Numbered from the stretch's first letter, positions 1 to 7,515 are shown. The stretch: DNA of 23,024 nucleotides from CAZOLI01 sp964580675 (GCA_964580675.1 CAZOLI010000037.1:1-23024); one strand, 5' to 3'. The notes: generated by a model not told the origin, from the letters alone. A program made the numbers and translations.

Positions 1-108
1 CTCCTGGCCGTCGAATAAATCCGGTAGTTGAAACTATTTCGGGTTTGTTTCATGATCATGGATGAATCAGGCTCAAACGTAAAGAACACAGATTTCACGG
101 AACTGGCC

Positions 109-1176
109 ATGCAAAAACAATCGATTCCCACCAATTTCATTGCCGTATTTGCTCTTCTTTTCGGTGCTCTCTCCACCGTCGCAATTCATGCGCAGGATGA
201 CACGGAGGCCAGGAAGGAGGAGGATGATGCTGCGAAGTACCTGACAGAGGCCGCGAAGAAATCTTTTCTGTCTTCTTCGTACCGGGTTGAAAGCGAAGCC
301 ACGATCAAACAGGAATTTAAGGCGATGAATCGGACCCAGGAACAGTCCTCCAAAACCACGACACGGTACGAAAAGCCATTTTTGAATTCCGAGGTGGATT
401 CGGAAGTTGAAATGGGTCCCATGGGGAAGAAAAAGGTTCATGTGACAGTTATCGGGAAAATGAACCGGGATGCCGATAAATACAAGGCCTACATGAAGTC
501 GGATCAGGGAGGAGGAGGCTGGAAGAACATGGCGGATGAATCACCGGTAAATCTGGACCGGATGTTTCGGCGGTTTAAGGACCCGGAAAAAATATCCGAG
601 CGGCTGAAAGACGTCAAGTTCGGGGACGACGAGGACGTAAACGGCCATACGTGTCGGAAAATCACCGCCAGCATGAAGGAGGACAAATTTGAGAATTCCG
701 TCAAGGACATCATGAAAGGACGGATGAAAAAAATGGTCGAGGACGTGGAGATCACGCTGAAAAGCAGCAAAGTAACGTACTGGATACGAAAGGATAGCAG
801 GAAGGTTGAAAAGATTGATATACAGACGGAGCAGGAGATTGACGTGACGATGAAAATGGGCCGCCAAAAAAAGACCATTACGATGAATCAGGATCAGTCC
901 CGGACCATTACCTTCTCCGATTACGGCAACACAACCGTTCCGGAAAAATACATAAAGAAGTTCAGGGAGTTGGAGAAGGAGAAGAAGGATTCAGCCGGAG
1001 AAGATTCCTCCGAAGAGGACGGCAAAGCTGAAGAGGGGGATTCCGACAAACAGGAGAAGGAGAATAACGGAGAGGAAGAAGAGGATGAAGACGATGAGGA
1101 AGAGACCGGAGAAGAGGGAGATGAGGAAGACGATGGTGACGACGAGGACGACGGCGGAAAAAAAGAGTCCTGGTAA
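109..1176 (+). CDS. Secreted hypothetical protein with a very acidic C-terminal tail
   Basis: I do not recognise a named gene. From the ATG at 109 the protein has 355 residues. It begins with a clear signal peptide: a short polar start, the hydrophobic core FIAVFALLFGAL, and a likely signal peptidase I site after AIHA near residue 28. The middle (about 35-290) is rich in alternating charged and beta-prone residues. A stretch with KVTYWIRKDSRKVEKIDI followed by TITFSDYGNTTVPEKYI resembles the beta-sheet lipoprotein-sorting or LppX/LolA-like fold, but this is a pattern impression only. The last 60 or so residues are almost entirely Glu, Asp, Lys and Gly. The frame stays open upstream to a TTG at 28, but starting at 109 puts the signal peptide at the N-terminus. 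No strong Shine-Dalgarno is visible. It converges with the minus-strand EAL gene. Confidence 0.7.
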   Translation: MQKQSIPTNFIAVFALLFGALSTVAIHAQDDTEARKEEDDAAKYLTEAAKKSFLSSSYRVESEATIKQEFKAMNRTQEQSSKTTTRYEKPFLNSEVDSEVEMGPMGKKKVHVTVIGKMNRDADKYKAYMKSDQGGGGWKNMADESPVNLDRMFRRFKDPEKISERLKDVKFGDDEDVNGHTCRKITASMKEDKFENSVKDIMKGRMKKMVEDVEITLKSSKVTYWIRKDSRKVEKIDIQTEQEIDVTMKMGRQKKTITMNQDQSRTITFSDYGNTTVPEKYIKKFRELEKEKKDSAGEDSSEEDGKAEEGDSDKQEKENNGEEEEDEDDEEETGEEGDEEDDGDDEDDGGKKESW

Positions 1177-1210
1177 CGCGGTCTGAATCCCATCAATTCA
1201 TCATTCCCGG

Positions 1211-1238
1211 GATCGGGAGTAATCTTACTTCCCGGATC
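1211..1238. terminator. Imperfect hairpin between convergent genes, possible bidirectional terminator
   Basis: Between two convergent stop codons (1176 plus strand, 1270 minus strand), GATC-GGGA-GT pairs with AC-TCCC-GATC around an AATCTT loop, with single-base bulges on the right arm. The position is where a shared terminator is expected. There is no clean T-run on either side, so this is a weak call. Confidence 0.3.
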
Positions 1239-1269
1239 TACCTCTTTACCAACCTTTAATCGTCCGGGG

Positions 1270-3093
1270 TCAGTCGTTTCCGTTTTGGTCGTGGAGGAAC
1301 TGTTGTTCAAGGTCAGGGGGATCAAGGGGTCGGGAAAACTGATATCCCTGGTAATAATTTGCGCCGAGCTCCCGGAGGCCCTGCAGATCCTCTTTCTGTT
1401 CAACCCCCTCCGCAATGGTTTCTAACCCCATCTTCCGCGTTATTTCAAGGATGCTCTCCACCACGATCTGTTTTTCGGGCGTTGATGCCAGTCCGTCCAC
1501 GAACCTCCGGTCAATTTTCAATCTGCTCACCGGAACCGAGGCAAGGGAGGCCAGCGAAGAACGACCGGTGCCAAAATCATCGATTGCCGTTGAGATGCCG
1601 GTCCGGTGCAGGTCTTTCATAACCTGTTCGGTGAATCCGATGTGTTCCATGGCGTCGGTTTCGGCAATGTCCATCTGAAGAAGGGACGGTGAAAAATTGG
1701 TCCGCTCAAGGATATCCTGCACCGCCTCCAGGAATTCTTCTCCCTTCAATAACTCGAGGGCCGATACATTCACCGCGAGACGGAGGTCCCTGTCCCGGTT
1801 ACGGTTCCATTTCTTTACCTGATTGCATGCTTCCTTCAGCACCCAGTTTCCAAGTTCGCTCACGAGGCCAAGTGTTTCTGCGAGGGACACAATAGTTGGC
1901 GAGGGTACGAACCCATGTTCCGAATGTTCCCATCGTATCAGTGCTTCCACCCCTTCGATGTCTTCGGATTCCAAATCAACTTCCGGCTGGTATCGAAGGA
2001 ATAATTCTCCGTCCTGCAGTGCTGTTGTAAAATCCTCCTCCAGCGTTAGCCGATCGAATTCAGAAAGGGTCACGTGCGGAAGGTACTGCCTGATGCGCTG
2101 CCCATTTCGCGGCTCGGTTTCCTCAACTGCCGCGTTCGCCTGACGCAGTAGATCGCTGGCCTTTATCCCGGTCACCGGAAACAGGGCGTACCCGATCCGG
2201 GTGGACACATCGAACTGTTCCCCCTGAAAGGGTACGGGTTCCCGGAGTGCGTCCAGAATTTTGCCGCCAATGTCTTTTGCCCGTGATTGATTTTTCAGCC
2301 GGGGGGCGGCCACCAGAAAACTGTTTCCCTGGGTCCGGGTCATTACATAGGATTCCGGGAACCGCTCCCGAAGGCGTTCCGCTATGATCCTGAGAGCTTC
2401 CTCCCCCAATTTGATACCGAGGGTGAGGTTTATGCGCTGAAACCGGGTCAGGTTTACGTGAAACAATGCAAGTTGTTGCTCTTTCTCTTCGTGGGTTTCG
2501 ATGAGATCCTCGAACCGACGGAGAAAATGTCGCTGGTTCGGCAGGTCGGTGACCGGGTCGTGATTTGCGAGGTATTCCAGTTGTTGTTTTTGTTTTCGCT
2601 GTTCAATCAGGGCGGTCGTCTGATCCCGAAGGAGACGGAGGAGTTGAATGTCGTCCTCGGAGAAGGACGTCGGGGACCGGTCAAAAACGCAGAAGGTGCC
2701 GAGCCGGTACCCCGACGGCGTTATAATCGGTGCCCCGGCGTAGGACCGGATCTGTTCCCCGTTGATCTGGTACCGGGATGCGTCAAATTCGTCCTGATCG
2801 AGGAGGTCTTCGTGAATGGTCACCGCATCATCCATGATGGCCCGGTTACAGAGGGATTGGCTTCTCGGAAGTCCTTCGTTGTCAAAACCGGCGGTCGATT
2901 TGTACCACTGCCGGTCTTTCGCCACCAGTGTCACGGCGGCGAATTCCATCGAAAGCTGATTTCGGGCGATTTCCGTCAGCCGGTCAAATTTGTCGTCCGC
3001 TGGCGTATCAAGGAGACCGTACCGGTAAACTTCTTCAAGGCGGTCTTCTTCGTTGGAAGGTGTCCGGTACCTGTTTTCTTGATCTCTCTCCAT
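1270..3093 (-). CDS. GAF - degenerate GGDEF - EAL protein, probable cyclic-di-GMP phosphodiesterase
   Basis: A 607-residue cytoplasmic signalling protein. Residues about 20-165 look like a GAF sensor domain, with the typical DTPADDKFDRL opening and YAGAPI core. Residues about 170-340 are a GGDEF domain with the usual LANHDPVTDLPN start, but the active-site loop reads QGNSF (255-259), so cyclase activity is unlikely. Residues about 350-600 form an EAL domain with EALIRW (383-388), Asn442 in NVSA, the Asp pair 505/506 in DDFGTG, Lys526 in KIDRRFV, AEGVE (561-565) and QGY. The metal-binding Glu expected before the ITE-type motif is Asp475. The frame continues upstream to 3207, but the ATG at 3093 is preceded by AAGGAGG (12 nt spacing) and fits the GAF start. 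There is no transmembrane segment. It should hydrolyse c-di-GMP in response to a GAF ligand (inference). A minus-strand promoter lies about 245 nt upstream. Confidence 0.88.
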   Translation of the reverse strand: MERDQENRYRTPSNEEDRLEEVYRYGLLDTPADDKFDRLTEIARNQLSMEFAAVTLVAKDRQWYKSTAGFDNEGLPRSQSLCNRAIMDDAVTIHEDLLDQDEFDASRYQINGEQIRSYAGAPIITPSGYRLGTFCVFDRSPTSFSEDDIQLLRLLRDQTTALIEQRKQKQQLEYLANHDPVTDLPNQRHFLRRFEDLIETHEEKEQQLALFHVNLTRFQRINLTLGIKLGEEALRIIAERLRERFPESYVMTRTQGNSFLVAAPRLKNQSRAKDIGGKILDALREPVPFQGEQFDVSTRIGYALFPVTGIKASDLLRQANAAVEETEPRNGQRIRQYLPHVTLSEFDRLTLEEDFTTALQDGELFLRYQPEVDLESEDIEGVEALIRWEHSEHGFVPSPTIVSLAETLGLVSELGNWVLKEACNQVKKWNRNRDRDLRLAVNVSALELLKGEEFLEAVQDILERTNFSPSLLQMDIAETDAMEHIGFTEQVMKDLHRTGISTAIDDFGTGRSSLASLASVPVSRLKIDRRFVDGLASTPEKQIVVESILEITRKMGLETIAEGVEQKEDLQGLRELGANYYQGYQFSRPLDPPDLEQQFLHDQNGND

Positions 3094-3105
3094 GACGCTT
3101 CGGTG

Positions 3106-3112
3106 CCTCCTT
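3106..3112 (-). promoter_or_regulatory. Strong Shine-Dalgarno of the EAL gene
   Basis: On the minus strand the sequence reads AAGGAGG, 12 nt before the ATG at 3093. It supports this start over the longer upstream reading frame, although the spacing is slightly long. Confidence 0.5.
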
Positions 3113-3270
3113 CCGGATGCCCGGGTGCCTGGTTCTGGAATCCTGGGAACCATTTTCGGTTCCCGCCACCGCACTTCATTCCGTCTCTGTCCCCTCCTTT
3201 TCCACACATGAATTTTGCTGCCGTATATCCCTCGTGCGTTTTGTTTTGTGGGAAGATGCCAGGGTACAGA

Positions 3271-3283
3271 TGTAAATATTACA
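3271..3283. repeat. TGTAA-N3-TTACA palindrome, operator-like
   Basis: The 13-base sequence TGTAAATATTACA is a near-perfect inverted repeat. Its first nine bases recur at 3361-3369, overlapping the -35 element of the EAL-gene promoter. It lies downstream of the predicted transcription start of that gene, where a repressor could act. The binding protein is unknown. Confidence 0.35.
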
Positions 3284-3338
3284 AATTATGCCGGAACACC
3301 ATATGCCATACCAAGACCGCTGGTCTTCCCTTCATCAA

Positions 3339-3366
3339 ATTATACAATCTCGTTCCGATTTGTAAA
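3339..3366 (-). promoter_or_regulatory. Sigma-70-like promoter for the EAL gene
   Basis: On the minus strand TTTACA (3366-3361) is followed after 16 nt by a perfect TATAAT (3344-3339). It points toward the EAL gene, leaving a leader of roughly 240 nt before the ATG at 3093. Confidence 0.5.
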
Positions 3367-3630
3367 TATCTGTCACCGGGCGTTCTGTCAAAAAAAAGGT
3401 CAAAAATTGGAAAGGGAAATTCGATCTGGTCCAATTAATATTTATTTTATTATAAATTTAAAAGAATATTGTTATATATTTAATGTTTTTGTTTGCCCGG
3501 ATCGTCTCTCGACGGCCTTCACCGAACCGTTGAATTCTGTTGATGACCTGACATAAATTATGTTTTACGCGGACGTTTTGGGACGGGGAATGTTGATTCC
3601 GATGGAAAACCCCAATACGTAAATCACTGA

Positions 3631-3655
3631 TTCCCCGGTAATTTATCCGGGGGAA
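3631..3655. repeat. GC-rich hairpin in the intergenic region
   Basis: TTCCCCGG (3631-3638) pairs with CCGGGGGAA (3647-3655, one extra G) around an AT loop. No T-run follows on either strand, so it is not a standard terminator. Its role is unknown. Confidence 0.35.
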
Positions 3656-3834
3656 ACCAGAAAAGGAAGCTGTGGAACACGGTGTGATCCGGGGATCAAA
3701 GGTCCCTGGCCATGGCAGATCCTGCTTTACACCTGATTTTTCTCATCAATAACGAAAAGATTTTATTATGTCCTCAAACGGCACTGATCGTAAGGGAAAT
3801 GAGAACGAGTCGAATCAGAACGAAACATCACCTC

Positions 3835-3840
3835 AGGAGG
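3835..3840 (+). promoter_or_regulatory. Shine-Dalgarno that decides the start at 3849
   Basis: AGGAGG lies exactly 8 nt before the ATG at 3849, an ideal ribosome-binding arrangement. The longer frame from 3768 has no such site, and its extra 27 residues are polar and low-complexity. Confidence 0.6.
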
Positions 3841-3848
3841 GTAGGTAC

Positions 3849-4505
3849 ATGCTATATGAGCGATACAGTGGACCCGTTCTTTATGGGTTTATCGGGGTGG
3901 TTTTCCTTACGCAGGTGTATCTCATGTTTGTCGTTCATAAGGATCGGGACAGTGCCATTTCATCGGACGTTGTCAGGGCGGAAGAATTTGTCCTTCAGGA
4001 CGCCGAGGGAAATGTTCGAGGGAACTGGGAAACCGGCTTATTCGGATCTTCGATGAAATTTAAAGGCAAGGAGAAGGAAAAACCTCGAATACAGCTTTCT
4101 GTTCTTCCGGAACATTCCCGCATAATCATGCGTTCTCCCGCTTCGGCGGAAACCCGGGAACACGTGCGGCTGGACGCCGGAGGAAGTTCACAGCTTCAAC
4201 TTGTTTCCCCGGAGGTCGGCAACAATGTGAATTTGCGTTCCGACGGGTTGTTTATGCAGGATGGAACGTCCAGTCAACAAATAGCACTTTCCCTCGAGGA
4301 CACACCGGAACTTCGATTCATAGACGAAAACGATCACACACGCGTAAAACTTGGAGCCATGGACAGAACGTATTTTCGGTTACACGACCGAACCGGCACC
4401 ACGCGGATCAAAATGGACGTGGGCCGGCCGGACCGGCCCGGTCTCAACCCGAAACTGTATTTTTACAACAGCAAAGGGGGCGTCACGTGGAAGGCCGCGG
4501 AGTAA
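3849..4505 (+). CDS. Membrane-anchored protein with short beta-type repeats, function unknown
   Basis: No named family is recognised. With the start at 3849 the protein has 218 residues. Residues about 8-29 (GPVLYGFIGVVFLTQVYLMFVV) form one transmembrane helix, so it is probably an N-terminally anchored protein with a large extracytoplasmic domain. The rest has no second helix and contains degenerate repeats of the form F-x-L-x-D-x-x-G-x-x-R-x-x. Examples are FVLQDAEGNVRGNW right after the anchor, then LRFIDENDHTRVKLG and FRLHDRTGTTRIKMDV near the end. Each looks like a beta hairpin, which would suit a beta-helix or stacked sheet. The frame is open back to 3768, but the AGGAGG at 3835 favours 3849. 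It stands alone; the next gene starts 145 nt downstream with its own promoter. Confidence 0.65.
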   Translation: MLYERYSGPVLYGFIGVVFLTQVYLMFVVHKDRDSAISSDVVRAEEFVLQDAEGNVRGNWETGLFGSSMKFKGKEKEKPRIQLSVLPEHSRIIMRSPASAETREHVRLDAGGSSQLQLVSPEVGNNVNLRSDGLFMQDGTSSQQIALSLEDTPELRFIDENDHTRVKLGAMDRTYFRLHDRTGTTRIKMDVGRPDRPGLNPKLYFYNSKGGVTWKAAE

Positions 4506-4592
4506 TCCCAGGAAGATGCCGAAACGGCTCACGGTAGTATCACGGGAGCCCGGTTCTTCCGGGGCCGAGTGTTCCTGTGCCGTTTCTGAAAA

Positions 4593-4621
4593 TTGAAACA
4601 TATTTCCAATGCGGATATTCT
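4593..4621 (+). promoter_or_regulatory. Sigma-70-like promoter before the CuA lipoprotein gene
   Basis: TTGAAA (4593-4598), a 17 nt spacer and TATTCT (4616-4621) lie about 30 nt upstream of the ATG at 4651. The -35 matches the consensus at five of six positions and the -10 at four of six. The resulting leader would be short. Confidence 0.45.
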
Positions 4622-4650
4622 ATTGAAAAAACCTGTAACGAAACTTTTTT

Positions 4651-5109
4651 ATGACGAATGAACCCATGAAATGTTCCAATCTTTCTTTCTGGTTGAGACG
4701 AGGTCTGGTCCTTCTCGCCGTTGGGGTTCTCTGTTCCTGTGCGTCGGGAAAGGCAAAGGTTACGTCCGGTGTAAAGCCTATGGGAACGGTGAAGGACGGA
4801 ACCCGGAGAATTCATGTCGCCTCCATGCAGTTTGAGTTCATGCCCACGCAGATTATCGTACGGGAGGGGGAACCGGTGAAATTGCTCGTCACCACGACGG
4901 ACGTCCGACATGGACTGGCCATACCCGCCTTCGACGTCGACACGGTCGTCTACAAGGACAAAACCAATACGTTGACCTTTACACCCGATAAACCGGGGCG
5001 GTTTCCGATTCATTGTTCGGTGTTCTGCGGCACGGGGCATGCGTCGATGGAGGGAGAACTGATTGTGGTTCCTTCCTCAGAAGAAACGGATACCGAATCC
5101 GGCAAATAG
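4651..5109 (+). CDS. Small cupredoxin lipoprotein with a CuA-type copper site (COX2-like)
   Basis: A 152-residue protein with an N-terminal signal region (RRGLVLLAVGVLCSCASG) that looks like a lipoprotein signal with Cys30 as the lipidated residue. After it comes a cupredoxin domain (about 52-140). His87 (DVRHGLAIP), Cys122, Cys126, His130 and Met133 in CSVFCGTGHASM reproduce the ligand set of the binuclear CuA centre of cytochrome c oxidase subunit II and nitrous oxide reductase. Unlike normal subunit II there is no two-helix membrane hairpin, and no oxidase subunit I gene is adjacent. It is likely a periplasmic or membrane-tethered electron carrier or an orphan oxidase subunit (inference). 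An alternative start is the ATG at 4666, nearer the hydrophobic core. Neither start has a visible Shine-Dalgarno. Confidence 0.8.
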   Translation: MTNEPMKCSNLSFWLRRGLVLLAVGVLCSCASGKAKVTSGVKPMGTVKDGTRRIHVASMQFEFMPTQIIVREGEPVKLLVTTTDVRHGLAIPAFDVDTVVYKDKTNTLTFTPDKPGRFPIHCSVFCGTGHASMEGELIVVPSSEETDTESGK

Positions 5110-5220
5110 ACAAATAACACCGTTTCCCATCCGTCCGTCGAAAACAGGGGGCTCTGGAGGCCATGGCGTTCAAATTCTGCAGGGTTTCCTTTTTGGCTGT
5201 TCTTATTCATCACCGAATGT

Positions 5221-6567
5221 ATGGATAATCAGACCCGAATACCGATGACGGGAGCGGGGAATTTCCTGTTTGGCCTCGAACTGGACGCGCGGCATTTCCA
5301 CGGTTCGAGCCACCGTTCACAGTTTGTCCTTCGTTTCGATGAAGGATTTGACGTTGGCCGGTGTCGGTCCGGCATTCGGACGGCCTTTGAAGAGATCCCC
5401 ATGCTCCGGGCGTCCGTAGAACGACGGTGGGGGGATATCGCGGGGCCCCGGGTGTACCGAATTCATAACCAACCCCCCCGTTCTATCCCCTTTTTTGTGC
5501 ATGATGAAACGAACATCGGAAAACAGCGTTTGCCGCTGCGGGAACAGACCACGTTGTACGCCCCTCATCTGAACACCAAACCGGTGGCTCCGAAAGCAGG
5601 GAAGATCATCCGGTTTGATCTGTATCGGGGGCGGAGGGCATGTGATCTGGTCATCACGTGGTTGCATTTTTTGCTTGACGGACAGGGCATCTTAAATTTG
5701 GTTGCACTGCTTTCCCGGCTGGATGGAGAGGACGCCCGGTCGTGTTCAACGGACAATAATTTGTCGGGCGAACGCCTGTTCGAGGTGCCATCTCTTCCGG
5801 AGCGGCTCCTGATAGCAAAAGAATGGTCCGGTCGGATGAAGGCGTTATCGGATCCCCCACCGGGATCCCCGGCGGGCCCCGTTCGAACGGTGCCACAGGA
5901 TCTGGGTTATAACGTCATCCAGCCTGACGGGGCGGTTTCGGAGAACCTGCGGGACAGTGCTCGAAAGGAAGCCGGTTTTCTAACCCCGATGGTGTTTTAC
6001 CTGGCCATCAGTATCCGGGCTCACCATCAGCTGTTCCTGGAACGGGGCGATGTGCCGGAGAGTTACCTGGTTCCTGTACCGGTCAATTTTCGCGATGACG
6101 AGTCCGATTTTCCCGTGTTCCGAACACATGTTTCTTTTTTCTGGTTCCGGGTATCTCCCGAAGATGTAGAACCCCGGCCAGAACTGGTTCGTACGTTGAA
6201 GGAGCAGCGAACGGAACAAATTCGGCATAATTTTCCCCGGCAGATGGCCATCGCCATGGAAAACAACCGATACGTGCCTCACTGGATCAACCGAAAGCTG
6301 ATGCGGTTTCAGACCGGCGGGGAGCTTGCCTCCTTTTTCTTTTCGTATCTGGATACGGTTTTGCCGGACGTGTCCTCGCTGTTCGGCGGGAAGTTGCTTG
6401 ATGGATATCATGCACCGGGGGTTCCGCCCTCGCCGGGAAGCAGCCTGATCTGGGGGGACGGGGATGGACCGCTTCGTCTGACCCATGTCTATCAGAAAAG
6501 TGCCGTGGATGCTGGAGAACGTGAATTGATACAGGGGCAGATTCGGAAAGAGGCCCGTTCCCCCTGA
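5221..6567 (+). CDS. Condensation/BAHD-like CoA- or ACP-dependent acyltransferase
   Basis: A 448-residue protein that I place in the large chloramphenicol-acetyltransferase-like fold superfamily (NRPS condensation domains, PapA5, wax-ester synthases). The support is the motif TWLHFLLDGQG, with His149, Asp153 and Gly154 matching HHxxxDG except that the first His is Leu. Overall length and a C-terminal half containing PVPVNFRDDESDF also fit. The N-terminal part (about 12-70) resembles the substrate-entry half of these enzymes. There is no signal peptide or transmembrane helix. It lies 341 nt upstream of the aryl polyene operon in the same direction and could acylate the polyene product or a lipid acceptor, but this link is inferred from position only. 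The ATG at 5245 is an alternative start; neither has a Shine-Dalgarno. Confidence 0.6.
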   Translation: MDNQTRIPMTGAGNFLFGLELDARHFHGSSHRSQFVLRFDEGFDVGRCRSGIRTAFEEIPMLRASVERRWGDIAGPRVYRIHNQPPRSIPFFVHDETNIGKQRLPLREQTTLYAPHLNTKPVAPKAGKIIRFDLYRGRRACDLVITWLHFLLDGQGILNLVALLSRLDGEDARSCSTDNNLSGERLFEVPSLPERLLIAKEWSGRMKALSDPPPGSPAGPVRTVPQDLGYNVIQPDGAVSENLRDSARKEAGFLTPMVFYLAISIRAHHQLFLERGDVPESYLVPVPVNFRDDESDFPVFRTHVSFFWFRVSPEDVEPRPELVRTLKEQRTEQIRHNFPRQMAIAMENNRYVPHWINRKLMRFQTGGELASFFFSYLDTVLPDVSSLFGGKLLDGYHAPGVPPSPGSSLIWGDGDGPLRLTHVYQKSAVDAGERELIQGQIRKEARSP

Positions 6568-6908
6568 ACGCCGGTGAGGAATGGTATCCGGCATTGTTAC
6601 AACAAGGGGTACCGTCGGAGGCTCATCGAGGATCGTACTTCTTACGGGCGGGATGGCTGGGATTTTTGCTGGTTCTGCAGACAAAAACCAGTGATCATCA
6701 AAATTGAAATCCCTTGTTTAAAAATAATTTTTGGTATAGAATGTGTTCCACCGAATACAACATTTCGTTCGGATCCTGGGGGGATTGCTGGTTTATAGCA
6801 AGAAAGACGGGAACAGGAATTTCGAAGGGGTTCACACGGAATTGACCGTCTGTTAATAGCGGCAAAGGTCACTCGGGCGTGAGTTGAGGAACTTCATCAT
6901 TTTTCGGT
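6568..6908. other. Intergenic region upstream of the aryl polyene operon
   Basis: This 341-base stretch has no convincing gene; the short frames in it lack start signals and family features. It begins with a weak GCCGG/CCGGC hairpin (6570-6592) just after the acyltransferase stop, without a T-run. It contains an AT-rich segment with a sigma-70-like promoter (6714-6742) and a CTGGTT/AACCAG inverted repeat (6669-6691) just upstream of it. Confidence 0.5.
6714..6742 (+). promoter_or_regulatory. Candidate promoter of the aryl polyene operon
   Basis: TTGTTT (6714-6719), a 17 nt AT-rich spacer and TAGAAT (6737-6742) form a sigma-70-like promoter about 165 nt before the first ACP gene. The -10 differs from TATAAT at one base. 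The CTGGTT/AACCAG inverted repeat ending at 6691 could be an operator. Confidence 0.4.
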
Positions 6909-7208
6909 ATGTCGAAACAGAGCGAAACGGAGAACAGAGCGGCGGAACTGAGAAGCATTGAGGACGAACTCCGGGAGTTGATTGTGGACGCCCTCGTTCT
7001 GGAGGACGTGGAACCGGAGGACATCCAGGCGGAGGAGCCCCTCTTTGTGGAAGGGCTGGGTCTGGATTCCGTCGACGCCCTGGAACTGGCCATGGCCCTC
7101 CAGAAGGAATACGGAATAAAAATTACCGGGCCCTCCGAGGAAAACAAAAAATATTTTGAGTCTCTTCGGTCCCTCGCCCGGTTTGTGCGGCGTGAACGAG
7201 ATGAATAA
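6909..7208 (+). CDS. apeE: Acyl carrier protein, ApeE-like
   Basis: A 99-residue acidic acyl carrier protein. The phosphopantetheine site is Ser54 in GLGLDSVDALEL, the classical DS motif, followed by helix II/III residues typical of ACPs. About 20 extra residues precede the normal ACP start. It would carry the aryl starter or the growing polyene chain as a thioester. It is the first gene of the long operon, has no visible Shine-Dalgarno, and its stop overlaps the next ACP start in the 8-base sequence ATGAATAA (7201-7208). Known aryl polyene clusters also open with paired ACPs, so the symbol rests on order and family rather than close similarity. Confidence 0.85.
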   Translation: MSKQSETENRAAELRSIEDELRELIVDALVLEDVEPEDIQAEEPLFVEGLGLDSVDALELAMALQKEYGIKITGPSEENKKYFESLRSLARFVRRERDE

Positions 7209-7479
7209 GAGTGAAGACGGTGCCATGAAATCACGCGAAACGGTGGAGTCGACCACAAAAGAGATTCTGTCGAACATGCTCCGGCGGGATCCCGACGAAA
7301 TTCAGACGGATGACCGGTTAAATGAGGACCTGGGTTTGAACAGCATGGACGCCGTGGAACTCGTGGTGGACATCAAGGAACAGCTTGGCGTGACCTTTGG
7401 CGAAGACGACGTCAAGGACGTGGAAGTCGTTGAGGACATCGTCGAACGAGCCCTTGAGAAAATGGAACAGGATGACTGA
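7201..7479 (+). CDS. apeF: Acyl carrier protein, ApeF-like
   Basis: A 92-residue ACP from the ATG at 7201, or 84 residues from the ATG at 7225. Ser48 in LGLNSMDAVEL is the phosphopantetheine site; the motif is NS instead of the DS of the preceding ACP, so the two are not recent duplicates. The start at 7201 overlaps the upstream stop by 8 bases, the same arrangement as at its own 3' end (ATGACTGA, 7472-7479), which favours translational coupling. Two distinct ACPs are usual in aryl polyene clusters, and one may be specialised for starter loading (inference). Confidence 0.85.
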   Translation: MNKSEDGAMKSRETVESTTKEILSNMLRRDPDEIQTDDRLNEDLGLNSMDAVELVVDIKEQLGVTFGEDDVKDVEVVEDIVERALEKMEQDD

Positions 7480-7504
7480 TCGCTGGCGAACATATTTGAG
7501 GCGG

Positions 7505-7513
7505 TTTTTTTTT
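7505..7513 (+). repeat. T9 homopolymer between the coupled ATG and the ligase reading frame
   Basis: Nine consecutive T follow the overlapping ATG at 7472. Translation from 7472 gives MTDRWRTYLRRFFF and then leaves the ligase frame. One extra T, or a -1 slip on the run, would join it to CVLAAYPFIVYFGLGR, the first membrane helix. The tract is long enough for replication, RNA-polymerase or ribosome slippage. It could equally be a one-base sequencing error. Confidence 0.6.
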
Positions 7514-7515
7514 GT

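Larger units (their letters stand above)
3094..3848. other. Divergent intergenic region, AT-rich in the middle, no gene seen
   Basis: About 750 bases separate the minus-strand EAL gene from the plus-strand repeat-protein gene. Open frames here are short or are antisense extensions, and none shows family features. The region holds a good minus-strand promoter (3339-3366), a TGTAA/TTACA palindrome (3271-3283) and a repeat of TGTAAATAT at 3271 and 3361. It also holds a strongly AT-rich block at about 3420-3490 and a GC-rich hairpin (3631-3655). I see no tRNA, riboswitch or mobile-element ends. Confidence 0.5.

Noticed and set aside
921..1415. Ser-rich minus-strand open frame
   Set aside because: It is the reverse complement of the Glu/Asp-rich tail of the secreted protein and runs into the EAL gene; it has no other support.
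2287..3438. A 383-codon plus-strand open frame opposite the EAL gene
   Set aside because: It is antisense to a clear GAF-GGDEF-EAL gene, has no family motifs and no start signal; the open frame follows from codon bias of the opposite strand.
3420..3490. AT-rich block as a replication origin or mobile-element scar
   Set aside because: No DnaA-box cluster, iterons, terminal inverted repeats or target duplications are visible; it may simply be a promoter-rich intergenic region.
3768..3848. N-terminal extension of the repeat protein from the ATG at 3768
   Set aside because: The 27 extra residues are polar and low-complexity, and a perfect AGGAGG lies 8 nt before the ATG at 3849.
4549..4563. CCCGG/CCGGG hairpin after the repeat-protein gene as a terminator
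   Set aside because: Only five base pairs and no following T-run; it could be chance in GC-rich DNA.
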